Assembly: GCA_002694855.1 (NCBI GenBank)
Contig: NZNL01000082.1
Location: 2,727-8,887 of the forward strand
Direction: 5' to 3'
Length of the DNA stretch: 6,161 nucleotides
Origin: Gammaproteobacteria bacterium
GTDB taxonomy: Bacteria > Pseudomonadota > Gammaproteobacteria > Pseudomonadales > Pseudohongiellaceae
The notes beneath the pieces were generated by a model. It saw only the letters and a list, made by a program, of their open reading frames with translations. It was not told the origin of the DNA and searched no databases. The position numbers and the translations under genes are program-made. Position 1 is the stretch's first letter. Each line of letters begins with the position of its first letter. Below, piece after piece: positions 1 through 6,161 of the stretch.

Positions 1-995
1 GCTTGCCCTCGCGGAATTGTCACATAGACTTCCTCCTGGATACCAAGATCGACAGCATTTTGGCTACCTGACCAAACGGGAACATTAGTTAGAATCTGAT
101 TAGGATCATAAAGCTTGTGAGTTTCATAATACCTGAACCCATAGGTAAGGAGCTTCTGAGTTTCAATGGCACGAGCTTGCTCACTGGAGGCTCCCATGAC
201 CACGGAAATAAGCCTCATCCCGTCACGTTCGGCAGAAGCTACTAGACAAAATCCAGCTGCATCAGTCCAGCCGGTTTTCATGCCATCGACATTGCGATCA
301 CGAAATAGCAACGAATTACGATTGGTCTGACGAATATCGTTGTGCGTGAATTCTCGCTCCGCATATATTGGATAAAAATCTTGGTGTTTGTTAATCGCAG
401 ATCTGGCAAGAGTCGACAGATCTCGCGCGGACATTGTGTTGTAGTACAATTCGGTGTCGAGCCCACTAGCGTTCATGAAAAAACTATCGGTCAATCCGAG
501 CACTTCCGCATATTGATTCATCATATCGGCAAAGGCTTCTTCACTGCCTGCAACATGTTCCGCAATCGCCACACTGGCATCATTTCCAGACTGAATGATT
601 ATACCTCGCAGCAGATCTTCCACGCTTACCTGGGTATTGACGCCGACAAACATCTTGGAACCTTCCATGCGCCAGGCATTTTCACTAATGTGCACCTGGT
701 CATCCAGATCTAGCGTACCGTTCATAATTTCTTCAATTGCGATATAGGCCGTCATAATCTTGGTCAGACTAGCGGGCGGGAGAGGCTCGTCAGCGTTATC
801 CTCTACAACGATTTGGCCGGTTTTGGCATCGATCAGAATATAGCTAGTTGCCGCTATTTCCGGTGGCCGGGGAATTATTACCTGGGCTACTGCAACATCG
901 TTGACGAAAATAAGAATCACCAGAACCCATAAACGGGTAAAGAGCTCCACAATTCGCTGTAGGGGTAATAAGGATTTAACGTTCTTTAGTAACAT
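1..995 (-). CDS. dacA: D-alanyl-D-alanine carboxypeptidase (PBP5/6 type), C-terminus cut by window edge
   Basis: This periplasmic enzyme removes the terminal D-Ala from peptidoglycan pentapeptides and so limits how many cross-links can form. The reading frame is open from ATG at 995 to the left edge, giving 331 complete codons. An N-terminal hydrophobic stretch (about residues 21-31) ends in AVA before Gln38, a good signal peptidase I site. The three serine-hydrolase motifs of the S11 family are in order: SLTK with nucleophile Ser76, SGN at 136-138 and KTG at 240-242. Flanking blocks IIQSGNDA, NVDGMKTG and MRLISVVMGA match the PBP5 family closely. The E. coli protein is about 400 residues long, so roughly 70 residues are missing. 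These are most of the C-terminal beta domain and the amphipathic membrane anchor. Upstream there is only a weak purine-rich ribosome site (AAGACGGA). It lies 77 nt after rlpA and may be co-transcribed with it. The paralogues DacC and DacD cannot be excluded by motif alone, but position beside rlpA favours dacA. Confidence 0.96.
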   Translation of the reverse strand, partial: MLLKNVKSLLPLQRIVELFTRLWVLVILIFVNDVAVAQVIIPRPPEIAATSYILIDAKTGQIVVEDNADEPLPPASLTKIMTAYIAIEEIMNGTLDLDDQVHISENAWRMEGSKMFVGVNTQVSVEDLLRGIIIQSGNDASVAIAEHVAGSEEAFADMMNQYAEVLGLTDSFFMNASGLDTELYYNTMSARDLSTLARSAINKHQDFYPIYAEREFTHNDIRQTNRNSLLFRDRNVDGMKTGWTDAAGFCLVASAERDGMRLISVVMGASSEQARAIETQKLLTYGFRYYETHKLYDPNQILTNVPVWSGSQNAVDLGIQEEVYVTIPRGQ

Positions 996-1072
996 AAAGA
1001 AATCCGTCTTGAAATTGATAAATGAGTCAAACTGAGAGACGATGAATTACGTGGTGAAATCATTCAATATGC
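996..1072. other. rlpA-dacA intergenic spacer
   Basis: This 77-nt spacer separates the rlpA stop codon from the dacA start. On the minus strand there is a TTGACT that could serve as a -35 element, but no acceptable -10 hexamer lies at the right distance. I see no hairpin with a T-tract. Read-through from rlpA into dacA is therefore the simplest reading, although a weak promoter cannot be excluded. Confidence 0.5.
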
Positions 1073-1927
1073 TTAATCTGTTACAGTGTACGGGCTTCCC
1101 AGATCAGCGGCAACTAGACTTTGAGTGAGACGACGAATCTCAGTCTCGTCATTTACTGGACCAATCCGGACTCGATGCAAAACTCCGCTCGATTGACTGA
1201 TCACTTCGCGAATGAATACTGGCCGATTGGTCATTTCTCGCAGTCGGTTAGACACCTCTTGAGCCCTAACTAGTTCAGAGAAAGCGCCAACCTGCAAATA
1301 CTTATTACTGGGTGCAGATAGTTTCAGCTCTTCTCCATTTGGCGATGACTTCTGGACAAGGATTCGTTCTCGCTCCATACCGGAGACTATTATCGCATCC
1401 AGTTGAACCCGCGCCGTGCCTATTTTAGCGTATCCTAATTTCAAAGCAGCTGCATAAGAGAGATCGACAATACGATCACCATGAAACGGCCCTCGGTCAT
1501 TTACACGGACAACTATGCTGCGGTTGTTATTCAGGTTCGTCACCTTAAGAAAACTGGGTATTGGTAGAGATTTATGTGCGGCCGAAACCTTATACATGTC
1601 AAATATTTCGCCGTTGGAGGTTTTATGTCCGTGGAATTTCTCCCCATACCATGACGCTACTCCACTTTCACTGTAACCCTCTTCGGTCGGCAACACGTGA
1701 TACGTATCACCAAACACGGTATAGGGGCTTCGATTCCCTGCCATACTGCGAGTTACCTGTTCCGGTATAACTTCCGGAATAGCCGAAATCTCTAAGGAAC
1801 CACTCGGAGCCCGATCCTTTTGGATACTATAGCGGGTAGCATCGGGATTGGTTGGCACTGTCGCGGTACTACAGCCAGCCAACACGGCCACGGCCACAAG
1901 CCCACTCTTGATTAGTATAGAATTCAT
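1073..1927 (-). CDS. rlpA: RlpA: outer-membrane lipoprotein with septal-ring lytic transglycosylase (DPBB) and SPOR domains
   Basis: I place the start at ATG 1927, giving 284 residues. Two in-frame TTG codons just upstream (1930, 1933) are alternatives; numbering here is from TTG 1933. The N-terminus is a lipoprotein signal with lipobox LAGC, lipidated Cys21 and Ser at +2, which predicts outer-membrane sorting. A linker with NRSPYTVFGDTYHV (67-80) resembles Pseudomonas RlpA. The double-psi beta-barrel (about 89-183) contains ASWYGEKFHG, SAAHKSLP and VRVNDRGPFHGDRIVDLS. Glu109, His120 and Asp146 have the same spacing as residues I recall as important in P. aeruginosa RlpA, which cleaves glycan strands lacking stem peptides. 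The SPOR domain (about 210-286, beginning KYLQVGAF) binds such denuded glycan and targets septa. E. coli RlpA is reported to lack measurable transglycosylase activity; the intact residues here suggest the active type, which is an inference. The gene lies between rodA and dacA, as in other gammaproteobacteria. Confidence 0.94.
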   Translation of the reverse strand: MNSILIKSGLVAVAVLAGCSTATVPTNPDATRYSIQKDRAPSGSLEISAIPEVIPEQVTRSMAGNRSPYTVFGDTYHVLPTEEGYSESGVASWYGEKFHGHKTSNGEIFDMYKVSAAHKSLPIPSFLKVTNLNNNRSIVVRVNDRGPFHGDRIVDLSYAAALKLGYAKIGTARVQLDAIIVSGMERERILVQKSSPNGEELKLSAPSNKYLQVGAFSELVRAQEVSNRLREMTNRPVFIREVISQSSGVLHRVRIGPVNDETEIRRLTQSLVAADLGSPYTVTD

Positions 1928-1933
1928 CAACAA

Positions 1934-2092
1934 AACAGCTCAGCTCTTCCAGAAAATCGAGAATATTTAATTACTTAGCGTCCAAATAAACAATAATTTT
2001 AATTTCACCGAAACCGTTCGGACTCGCTATTTGTAAAAGAGGGGATGGGCAGTTATTGAATATAAACCAATTTTTAATTTAATATCAATAAG
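1934..2092. other. AT-rich rodA-rlpA intergenic region with a short hairpin
   Basis: This 159-nt non-coding gap lies between the rodA stop and the rlpA start region. Besides the candidate promoter it holds a perfect 5-bp inverted repeat, CCGAA-ACCG-TTCGG, at 2008-2021. On the transcribed strand this would form a small hairpin in the rlpA leader. It is not followed by a run of T, so it does not look like an intrinsic terminator. No open frame or mltB remnant is visible here. Confidence 0.55.
2059..2088 (-). promoter_or_regulatory. candidate sigma-70 promoter for rlpA (and perhaps dacA)
   Basis: On the minus strand TTGATA (2088-2083) is followed after 18 nt by TATATT (2064-2059). Each hexamer matches 5 of 6 consensus positions. 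The spacer is strongly AT-rich. Transcription would start near 2052 and leave a leader of about 120 nt before rlpA. It starts only a few bases beyond the rodA stop, which fits a promoter for the downstream genes. AT-rich DNA produces such matches by chance, so this is a candidate only. Confidence 0.4.
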
Positions 2093-3241
2093 TTAGGCTT
2101 CTTTAAGCCGGCCATGAGTCTGAATTGACATAAGCAGACCAAAACACACAAAAAAAGTTACGATCGCGGTTCCGCCACGAGAAATGAGAGGCAGAGGCAA
2201 ACCAATTACAGGTAACAATCCCGAAACCATTGCCATATTAACAAACACGTACATGAAAAAAGTCAGGGTTATGCTGCCGGCCAGGAGCCGACTGAACATA
2301 TCTTTAGCGGAATACGCAATATAGGAACTCCGCAGAAGGATGAAAAGGTAGAGACAGATAAGAAAAAGTATCCCGAGCAATCCAAATTCCTCGGCCAATA
2401 CAGCAAGAATAAAATCGGTATTACTTTCCGGAATAAAATCTAGATGTGACTGGGCCCCATTTCCGTACCCCTTGCCATAAACGCCTCCAGATCCAATAGC
2501 GATCTGCGATTGGATAATGTTATAGCCGGCCCCTGTTGGGTCAAGATAAGGATTAAAGACGGTTAGTATTCGAATTTTTATGTGTTCCGGGGCCAGGAAA
2601 AGATACCATGCAGGCGAAGCCAGCAGGAGAGCCAAGAAACCGGTAATTACTATACGCCAGCGAATCCCTGCGAGCAGCACCACGAATAATCCAGACATCA
2701 TCACCATGATGGCTGTCCCTGTATCATTCTGAATAATAATCAGTACAGCTGGAATCAGAATCATAAGGGCTGACCAAAACAAGTGTTTGAAGCGTGGAGG
2801 CAGCGGTCGGCTCCCCAAATACCAGGCTATCATTAGCGGGACAACAATTTTCATAATTTCCGAAGGTTGAAAACTAGGGATTCCAGGTAAGTCTATCCAG
2901 CTTCGAGCTCCGCCTGCCTCCACTCCGATGATAAGTACGAGGGCCAACAGAGCAAGTCCTGCCCCATACATAGAGAGCGCCCAGCTTCTGAAAACGTGTA
3001 CATTGAACTGAGACACGATAAACATCGCTAATATTCCAACGACTATTCCTAGGGCTTGTCGGCGCACAACGGTCTCATTGCCATCGCTCGCGCTATAAAG
3101 CACAAGCAACCCGAAACAGCAAATGAGGATTAGCCCAACCAGCAGAGGTGGATCGGTATGGACAAATCGCCAAATCGAGCCAGAGCGATTACTTGATGAT
3201 TCAGTCCTTGGGGCTTGACGAATGAAATCGCGGTTATTCAT
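2093..3241 (-). CDS. rodA: RodA: SEDS-family peptidoglycan glycosyltransferase of the Rod (elongation) complex
   Basis: RodA polymerises lipid II into glycan strands in the inner membrane and works as a pair with PBP2 during cell elongation. The 382-residue protein is close to the usual family length (about 370) and has about ten hydrophobic segments. SEDS landmarks are present: GARSWIDLPG at 111-120, FQPSEIMK at 124-131, QNDTGTA at 171-177, GGVYGKGYGNGAQSHLDFIPESNTDFI across 252-278, and the C-terminal signature from VSGLLPVIGLPLPLISRGGTA (339-359) to the MSIQTH end. The acidic loop around PESNTDFI holds the residue region considered catalytic in SEDS proteins. Two departures from what I recall as common are Arg355 in SRGG (usually SYGG) and QNDTG in place of QPDLG. 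The start ATG sits inside the end of mrdA, with an 8-nt overlap, and a purine-rich AGGTAAGAG upstream can act as ribosome site. FtsW is the main alternative, but the mrdA neighbour decides for RodA. Confidence 0.96.
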   Translation of the reverse strand: MNNRDFIRQAPRTESSSNRSGSIWRFVHTDPPLLVGLILICCFGLLVLYSASDGNETVVRRQALGIVVGILAMFIVSQFNVHVFRSWALSMYGAGLALLALVLIIGVEAGGARSWIDLPGIPSFQPSEIMKIVVPLMIAWYLGSRPLPPRFKHLFWSALMILIPAVLIIIQNDTGTAIMVMMSGLFVVLLAGIRWRIVITGFLALLLASPAWYLFLAPEHIKIRILTVFNPYLDPTGAGYNIIQSQIAIGSGGVYGKGYGNGAQSHLDFIPESNTDFILAVLAEEFGLLGILFLICLYLFILLRSSYIAYSAKDMFSRLLAGSITLTFFMYVFVNMAMVSGLLPVIGLPLPLISRGGTAIVTFFVCFGLLMSIQTHGRLKEA

Positions 3242-5213
3242 CGGAAGCTCTTACCTGCTTTTCAGAATGAGGGGTGTCTTCGACGGTAAAGAAATCGAGC
3301 TTCAATATATCCAATAGGTAAGTATCGATAACCTGCTTCGCAATAGGACCTGCCACGCTGCTACCGTGTTCACCATTCTCCACAAATACAGCAATCGCTA
3401 TCTGTGGAGCAATCTGAGAATTCTGAGCAGGCGCAAACGAAATGAACAACCCGTGGTCTTTGTTTAAATCGGATACCATGATGTCAGAGCTGGACAGAAT
3501 ATCCTGACTGATCCCAACTACCTGCGCAGAACCGGACTTACCTGCCATTTTATAGGACATTTCTCGATCTGCCATAGCGATCGATTCATAGGCAGTACCA
3601 TAATCCCTAAACTGATCTGAGAAGGGCCGATGAACAACCATAGTCATGGCGTCTTCTATATAACGCCAGTAATCTGAATCGTTAACCATAACATCAGGCA
3701 TAGGGTTCTCGATTATCGGTTCAAATAATTCACCATCTACTGCCTTCAACATGCGGGGCGACACCACTTTACCTTCATTAGCAATAATCGATACAGCAGT
3801 TGCCAACTGCAACGGAGTAGCCCACATGTATCCCTGACCAATAGAGGAGTTGATGGTGTCGCCTGGATACCATGGCTCACCGCGGCTCGCCATTTTCCAT
3901 TCCCTAGACGGTAGCACGCCAGTTCGGGCGTAAGCGATATCAACTGCAAAATTATTACCGAATCCGAACTTCGCCATGAAATCATGAATCGTATCTATAC
4001 CCATGCGATTCCCTAGATCGTAGAAAAACGTATCACAGGACTGATAAATCGCCTTCATTAAATCAGTATGGCCGTGTCCGCCGCCGATTTGAGTTCTCAA
4101 GGTATAGTCTCCCCAGCGGTAAGAAACGCCGGGCAAGCGGAAATAACCTGGATCTTCGATAGCGAAATCGTAATCTATGTGTTCATGGTGCAAGCCTGCC
4201 AAACCAAGAAATGGTTTTATAGTAGAGCCTGGCGGGTAAGGATTGGTAGTGCGATCGAATAAAGGGGTATTCACCTCATCCTTAACCAATATGTCGTAAT
4301 CTTTACTGCTGATTCCTGTTACAAAAAGGTTTGGATTAAACGTCGGTTTGCTAACCATGGCGAGAATGCCACCCGTGTTTGGATCGATGGCTACAACCGC
4401 ACCGCGAAAATCACCTAGCGCATTTTCAGCTGCAATCTGTAACTGCGCATCCATATGCAGCGTAATGTTTTTCCCAGCGACTGGATCAGTTCGATCAAGC
4501 CGCCGCATAACCTGACCCCTGTTATTCTTCTCGACAATTTCGTAACCTACAGTACCGTGCAGCAAGTCTTCGTAAGTACGTTCAATACCAGTCTTGCCTC
4601 TATGATTAGTGCCTCCATAATTTTCTTTTTCAGCGTCACTTAGACTATCTAGCTCTTCTCGATTAATTTCAGACACGTAACCAACTGAATGAGCCGTCAA
4701 ACCTGCTAGCGGGTAGCGACGTACAAGTTGAGGTTCAATAGATATTCCGGGTAACAGGTGTCCATTTACTGCAACTTTGGACTTTTCTTCTTCATCGAGA
4801 ATATAACGCAACGGTACAGAAGAAAATGGTACGCGATTCCGCTGCAACCGAGAATTAAACTGTTCTATATCATCATCTGTCAGCCTAATCAGCCTGTTCA
4901 AGATTTCGAGAGTTTCATCGAAGCTTTCTACCTGTTCCGGCACCACTGTAAGGGTAAAGATTGGTTGGTTTTCAGCCAACAAGTTGCCGCTACGATCAAA
5001 GATAAGACCGCGGGCTGGTGGCACATACTGAGAATGCATGCGATTACCATCAGAGCGAGCCGTGAAATATTCGTGTTGATAGATTTGGAGATTAACCAAC
5101 TGCAAAATAAGCGCGGCAAAAAGAACAACAATAAAGACACCGGCAACTACTAACCTGTGATTAAATAGCTTTTTTTCCGCTTCGTGATCTTTAAGCTGCC
5201 ACTTGCCTACCAT
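3234..5213 (-). CDS. mrdA: Penicillin-binding protein 2 (PBP2), elongation-specific D,D-transpeptidase
   Basis: PBP2 cross-links new glycan strands during cell elongation as the partner of RodA, and is the classic mecillinam target in E. coli. The 659-residue protein is slightly longer than E. coli PBP2 (about 633). It has a short cytoplasmic N-terminus, one membrane anchor (about 20-41), then the non-catalytic pedestal domain with ARGLIFDRSGNLLAEN (67-82) and HRGKTGIERTYEDLLHG (204-220). The transpeptidase domain spans about 269-635 and carries the nucleophile Ser330 in STIK, the second motif SCD at 392-394, and KSG at 559-561 in AGKSGSAQVV. KSG replaces the textbook KTG; Ser at this place occurs in other class B PBPs. 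The KTG at 207-209 belongs to the pedestal and is not catalytic. The start at 5213 is backed by a strong AAGGAAG ribosome site. The stop overlaps the rodA start. PBP3 (FtsI) is less likely given the motif context and the rodA neighbour. Confidence 0.97.
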   Translation of the reverse strand: MVGKWQLKDHEAEKKLFNHRLVVAGVFIVVLFAALILQLVNLQIYQHEYFTARSDGNRMHSQYVPPARGLIFDRSGNLLAENQPIFTLTVVPEQVESFDETLEILNRLIRLTDDDIEQFNSRLQRNRVPFSSVPLRYILDEEEKSKVAVNGHLLPGISIEPQLVRRYPLAGLTAHSVGYVSEINREELDSLSDAEKENYGGTNHRGKTGIERTYEDLLHGTVGYEIVEKNNRGQVMRRLDRTDPVAGKNITLHMDAQLQIAAENALGDFRGAVVAIDPNTGGILAMVSKPTFNPNLFVTGISSKDYDILVKDEVNTPLFDRTTNPYPPGSTIKPFLGLAGLHHEHIDYDFAIEDPGYFRLPGVSYRWGDYTLRTQIGGGHGHTDLMKAIYQSCDTFFYDLGNRMGIDTIHDFMAKFGFGNNFAVDIAYARTGVLPSREWKMASRGEPWYPGDTINSSIGQGYMWATPLQLATAVSIIANEGKVVSPRMLKAVDGELFEPIIENPMPDVMVNDSDYWRYIEDAMTMVVHRPFSDQFRDYGTAYESIAMADREMSYKMAGKSGSAQVVGISQDILSSSDIMVSDLNKDHGLFISFAPAQNSQIAPQIAIAVFVENGEHGSSVAGPIAKQVIDTYLLDILKLDFFTVEDTPHSEKQVRASDE

Positions 5214-5223
5214 CTGTCAGAAA

Positions 5224-5230
5224 CTTCCTT
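5224..5230 (-). promoter_or_regulatory. ribosome binding site of mrdA
   Basis: AAGGAAG on the minus strand ends 10 nt before the ATG at 5213. It is the clearest Shine-Dalgarno match in the window and supports that start. It also suggests that mrdA is translated independently and not by coupling to rlmH, whose stop codon is 238 nt away. Confidence 0.75.
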
Positions 5231-5318
5231 AGCCGCGTGAATGCCCCATTAATGACTCAATTAATCGGCTGTGTTGCGTAATTCTTTCCAATTCTTGGGA
5301 AGGATTTAGACCCCGCCC

Positions 5319-5369
5319 TGGCCGATTAGTTTAATTCTGAACTCCAATAATTGGCCGTTCATTAGTCTA
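5319..5369. repeat. imperfect direct repeat upstream of mrdA
   Basis: The first copy reads TGGCCGATTAGTTTA (5319-5333). The second reads TGGCCG-TTC-ATTAGTCTA (5352-5369), which is the same string with three extra bases and one substitution. The copies start 33 nt apart, about three helical turns. An inverted partial copy (TAATCGGC) lies at 5262-5269. Such spacing would suit a regulator bound on one DNA face, but the two copies differ in internal spacing and no regulator is identified. Confidence 0.4.
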
Positions 5370-5451
5370 GCGTCTTTTTCAGGATATTTTTAGCTTTCTC
5401 GGCTTTTTTGATTGCCCCACTACTTAAGCGAAGAGTCTAGTAATGACACAT

Positions 5452-5922
5452 TTAACCGCGGTGATACGGATGAGCTCTAAGAATACTAACCGCCCGGTAA
5501 AGCTGCTCGACAACGAGAATTCTTACGAGCGAATGTGGAAACGTCAGAGAAGAAAGAGACCACCGTTCTATAGATTGATCAAGACAGGACTGGCTCAGGC
5601 CATCAGGGCCACCAATGAGTAAACTGATATTTTGGCCCTCTGCTCTAAAAATGTTCAGCTTTTTGACTAGCTGCTCAGTACTCAGCGATATTCCGGCAAT
5701 ATCCAATGCAATAATCCGACTACCCGGTAGCACCATTTTCAGAATCTGCTCACCTTCTTTTTTGATGCATTGTTGAATAGTTTGGGATTTATTTCGTTTG
5801 GGCAGAGGAATTTCAATGAGGCTAAAATTAAGCTCTGACTGAATCCGTTTTTGATATTCCTTGATAGCTTCTTGGACCCAGCCAGGCATTTTAGTGCCAA
5901 CAGTTATTAATGAGACCTTCAT
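5452..5922 (-). CDS. rlmH: RlmH: 23S rRNA (pseudouridine-1915-N3)-methyltransferase
   Basis: RlmH uses S-adenosylmethionine to methylate N3 of pseudouridine 1915 in helix 69 of 23S rRNA, acting on assembled 70S ribosomes in the cytoplasm. The protein has 156 residues against 155 in E. coli and is colinear with it. Family landmarks are VGTKMPGWVQ (8-17), IEIPLPKR (36-43), KKEGEQIL (54-61), the SPOUT methyltransferase SAM-binding loop LLIGGPDGLS (101-110), SLSSLTFPH (122-130) in the trefoil knot, and the conserved C-terminal HPYHR (151-155). The start ATG lies 13 nt after the rsfS stop. There is no clear Shine-Dalgarno sequence in that interval, so translation may rely on coupling to rsfS. The rsfS-rlmH pair is conserved across many bacteria. 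Confidence 0.97.
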   Translation of the reverse strand: MKVSLITVGTKMPGWVQEAIKEYQKRIQSELNFSLIEIPLPKRNKSQTIQQCIKKEGEQILKMVLPGSRIIALDIAGISLSTEQLVKKLNIFRAEGQNISLLIGGPDGLSQSCLDQSIERWSLSSLTFPHSLVRILVVEQLYRAVSILRAHPYHRG

Positions 5923-5935
5923 GTCACGGATTTAA

Positions 5936-6161
5936 CTAGGAATTAGTTCTTACTTCCAAATTATCTTCAGAAGCAGTATCAAAGCTCCAAAGATCCTCTA
6001 AATTGTACAGTGCACGAACGGGAGCCATCATGATATGGACGATAACATCACCTGCATCCACAAGAACCCATTCAGACTGCGTTCGCCCTTCAACCCCAAT
6101 TATGTGCTCACCTGATTCTTTTACTTTGTTAACTACTGCGTCAGCCAAGGCCTTAGTGTGT
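5936..6161 (-). CDS. rsfS: Ribosomal silencing factor RsfS, N-terminus cut by window edge
   Basis: RsfS (YbeB/Iojap family) binds ribosomal protein uL14 on the large subunit and blocks subunit joining, lowering translation in stationary phase or starvation. The reading frame is open to the right edge, giving 75 visible residues that begin HTKALADAVVNKVKE. No start codon is claimed: the TTG at 6148 lies inside a conserved helix, so the true start is beyond the window, probably 30 or so codons upstream. The core signature SEWVLVDAGDVIVHIM and the following LYNLEDLW match the family. After LEDLW there is a tail of about 16 residues, SFDTASEDNLEVRTNS, acidic and polar, where E. coli RsfS ends almost at once. 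Translation ends at TAG 5938-5936, 13 nt before rlmH. Confidence 0.95.
   Translation of the reverse strand, partial: HTKALADAVVNKVKESGEHIIGVEGRTQSEWVLVDAGDVIVHIMMAPVRALYNLEDLWSFDTASEDNLEVRTNS

Larger units (their letters stand above)
5214..5451. other. rlmH-mrdA intergenic region with repeated TGGCCG/ATTAGT motifs
   Basis: This 238-nt gap contains no credible gene; the longest minus-strand frame I found starting with ATG is 18 codons with no ribosome site. I see no hairpin followed by a T-tract on the minus strand and no well-spaced sigma-70 hexamer pair. A TGGCCG + ATTAGT motif occurs twice, at 5319-5333 and 5352-5369, and GCCGATTA occurs again inverted at 5262-5269. A short palindrome, CCAAT-A-ATTGG, lies at 5344-5354. 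The seven bases AGTCTAG recur at 5364-5370 and 5434-5440. In E. coli the corresponding gap is, as I recall, only tens of bases, so this space may hold the mrdA-rodA promoter and operator. Confidence 0.5.

Noticed and set aside
342..713. Plus-strand open frame of 123 codons inside dacA
   Set aside because: It lies wholly antisense to dacA, whose three catalytic motifs are intact in the other strand. The translation resembles no family I know.
3746..3985. Minus-strand 79-codon frame in another phase within mrdA
   Set aside because: It overlaps the transpeptidase domain in a different frame and has no family features.
4593..4601. KTG at PBP2 residues 207-209 as the catalytic triad motif
   Set aside because: It precedes the active-site STIK and belongs to the conserved HRGKTGIE pedestal block; the catalytic motif is KSG at 559-561.
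4758..5153. Plus-strand open frame of 131 codons inside mrdA
   Set aside because: It is antisense to the PBP2 anchor and pedestal domain, which match the family clearly. The peptide is rich in residues expected from reading a hydrophobic helix backwards.
5306..5362. Small minus-strand ORF (18 codons from ATG 5362) in the rlmH-mrdA gap
   Set aside because: It lacks a ribosome site, is very short, and shows no recognisable peptide features.
5379..5410. Possible intrinsic terminator made by T-rich runs between rlmH and mrdA
   Set aside because: The T-tracts are on the plus strand, where no gene ends, and no GC-rich stem precedes them.
5936..6148. rsfS as a complete 70-residue gene starting at TTG 6148
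   Set aside because: The frame continues upstream to the window edge with family-like residues (HTKALA), so the TTG is internal.

Overview
The window is a stretch of gammaproteobacterial chromosome holding the conserved rod-shape and cell-wall locus rsfS - rlmH - mrdA (PBP2) - rodA - rlpA - dacA. All six genes lie on the minus strand, so transcription runs from the high coordinates to the low. Gene order and protein signatures both point to Gammaproteobacteria. RlpA is the long Pseudomonas-like form, with a conserved SPYTVFG-containing linker, a full double-psi beta-barrel and a SPOR domain. The order matches the E. coli layout, because no mltB lies between rodA and rlpA as I recall it doing in Pseudomonas. 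Base composition looks moderately AT-leaning by eye, and the genus cannot be named from this sequence. The non-coding gaps are clearly richer in A+T than the genes.

Layout from right to left. rsfS (ribosomal silencing factor) is cut by the right edge, so its N-terminus is missing. rlmH (23S rRNA pseudouridine-1915 methyltransferase) follows 13 nt later. A 238-nt gap then separates the ribosome-related pair from the wall genes. mrdA encodes PBP2, the elongation transpeptidase. rodA encodes its SEDS glycosyltransferase partner and overlaps the mrdA stop by 8 nt (ATGAATAA). A 159-nt AT-rich gap carries a plausible promoter ahead of rlpA, an outer-membrane lipoprotein with SPOR and lytic-transglycosylase-type domains. 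dacA (D,D-carboxypeptidase, PBP5/6 type) begins 77 nt after rlpA and is cut by the left edge, losing its C-terminal part.

As a unit, RodA polymerises glycan strands and PBP2 cross-links them in the Rod complex. DacA trims pentapeptides and so limits cross-linking. RlpA acts on stripped glycans at septa or daughter-cell separation sites. RsfS and RlmH act on the ribosome and are neighbours by conserved synteny, with no shared pathway evident here.

I found no mobile element, CRISPR array, RNA gene, toxin-antitoxin pair or undescribed system. The points worth a second look are small: a repeated TGGCCG/ATTAGT motif upstream of mrdA, residue variants in RodA and PBP2, the missing mltB, and a candidate rlpA promoter.
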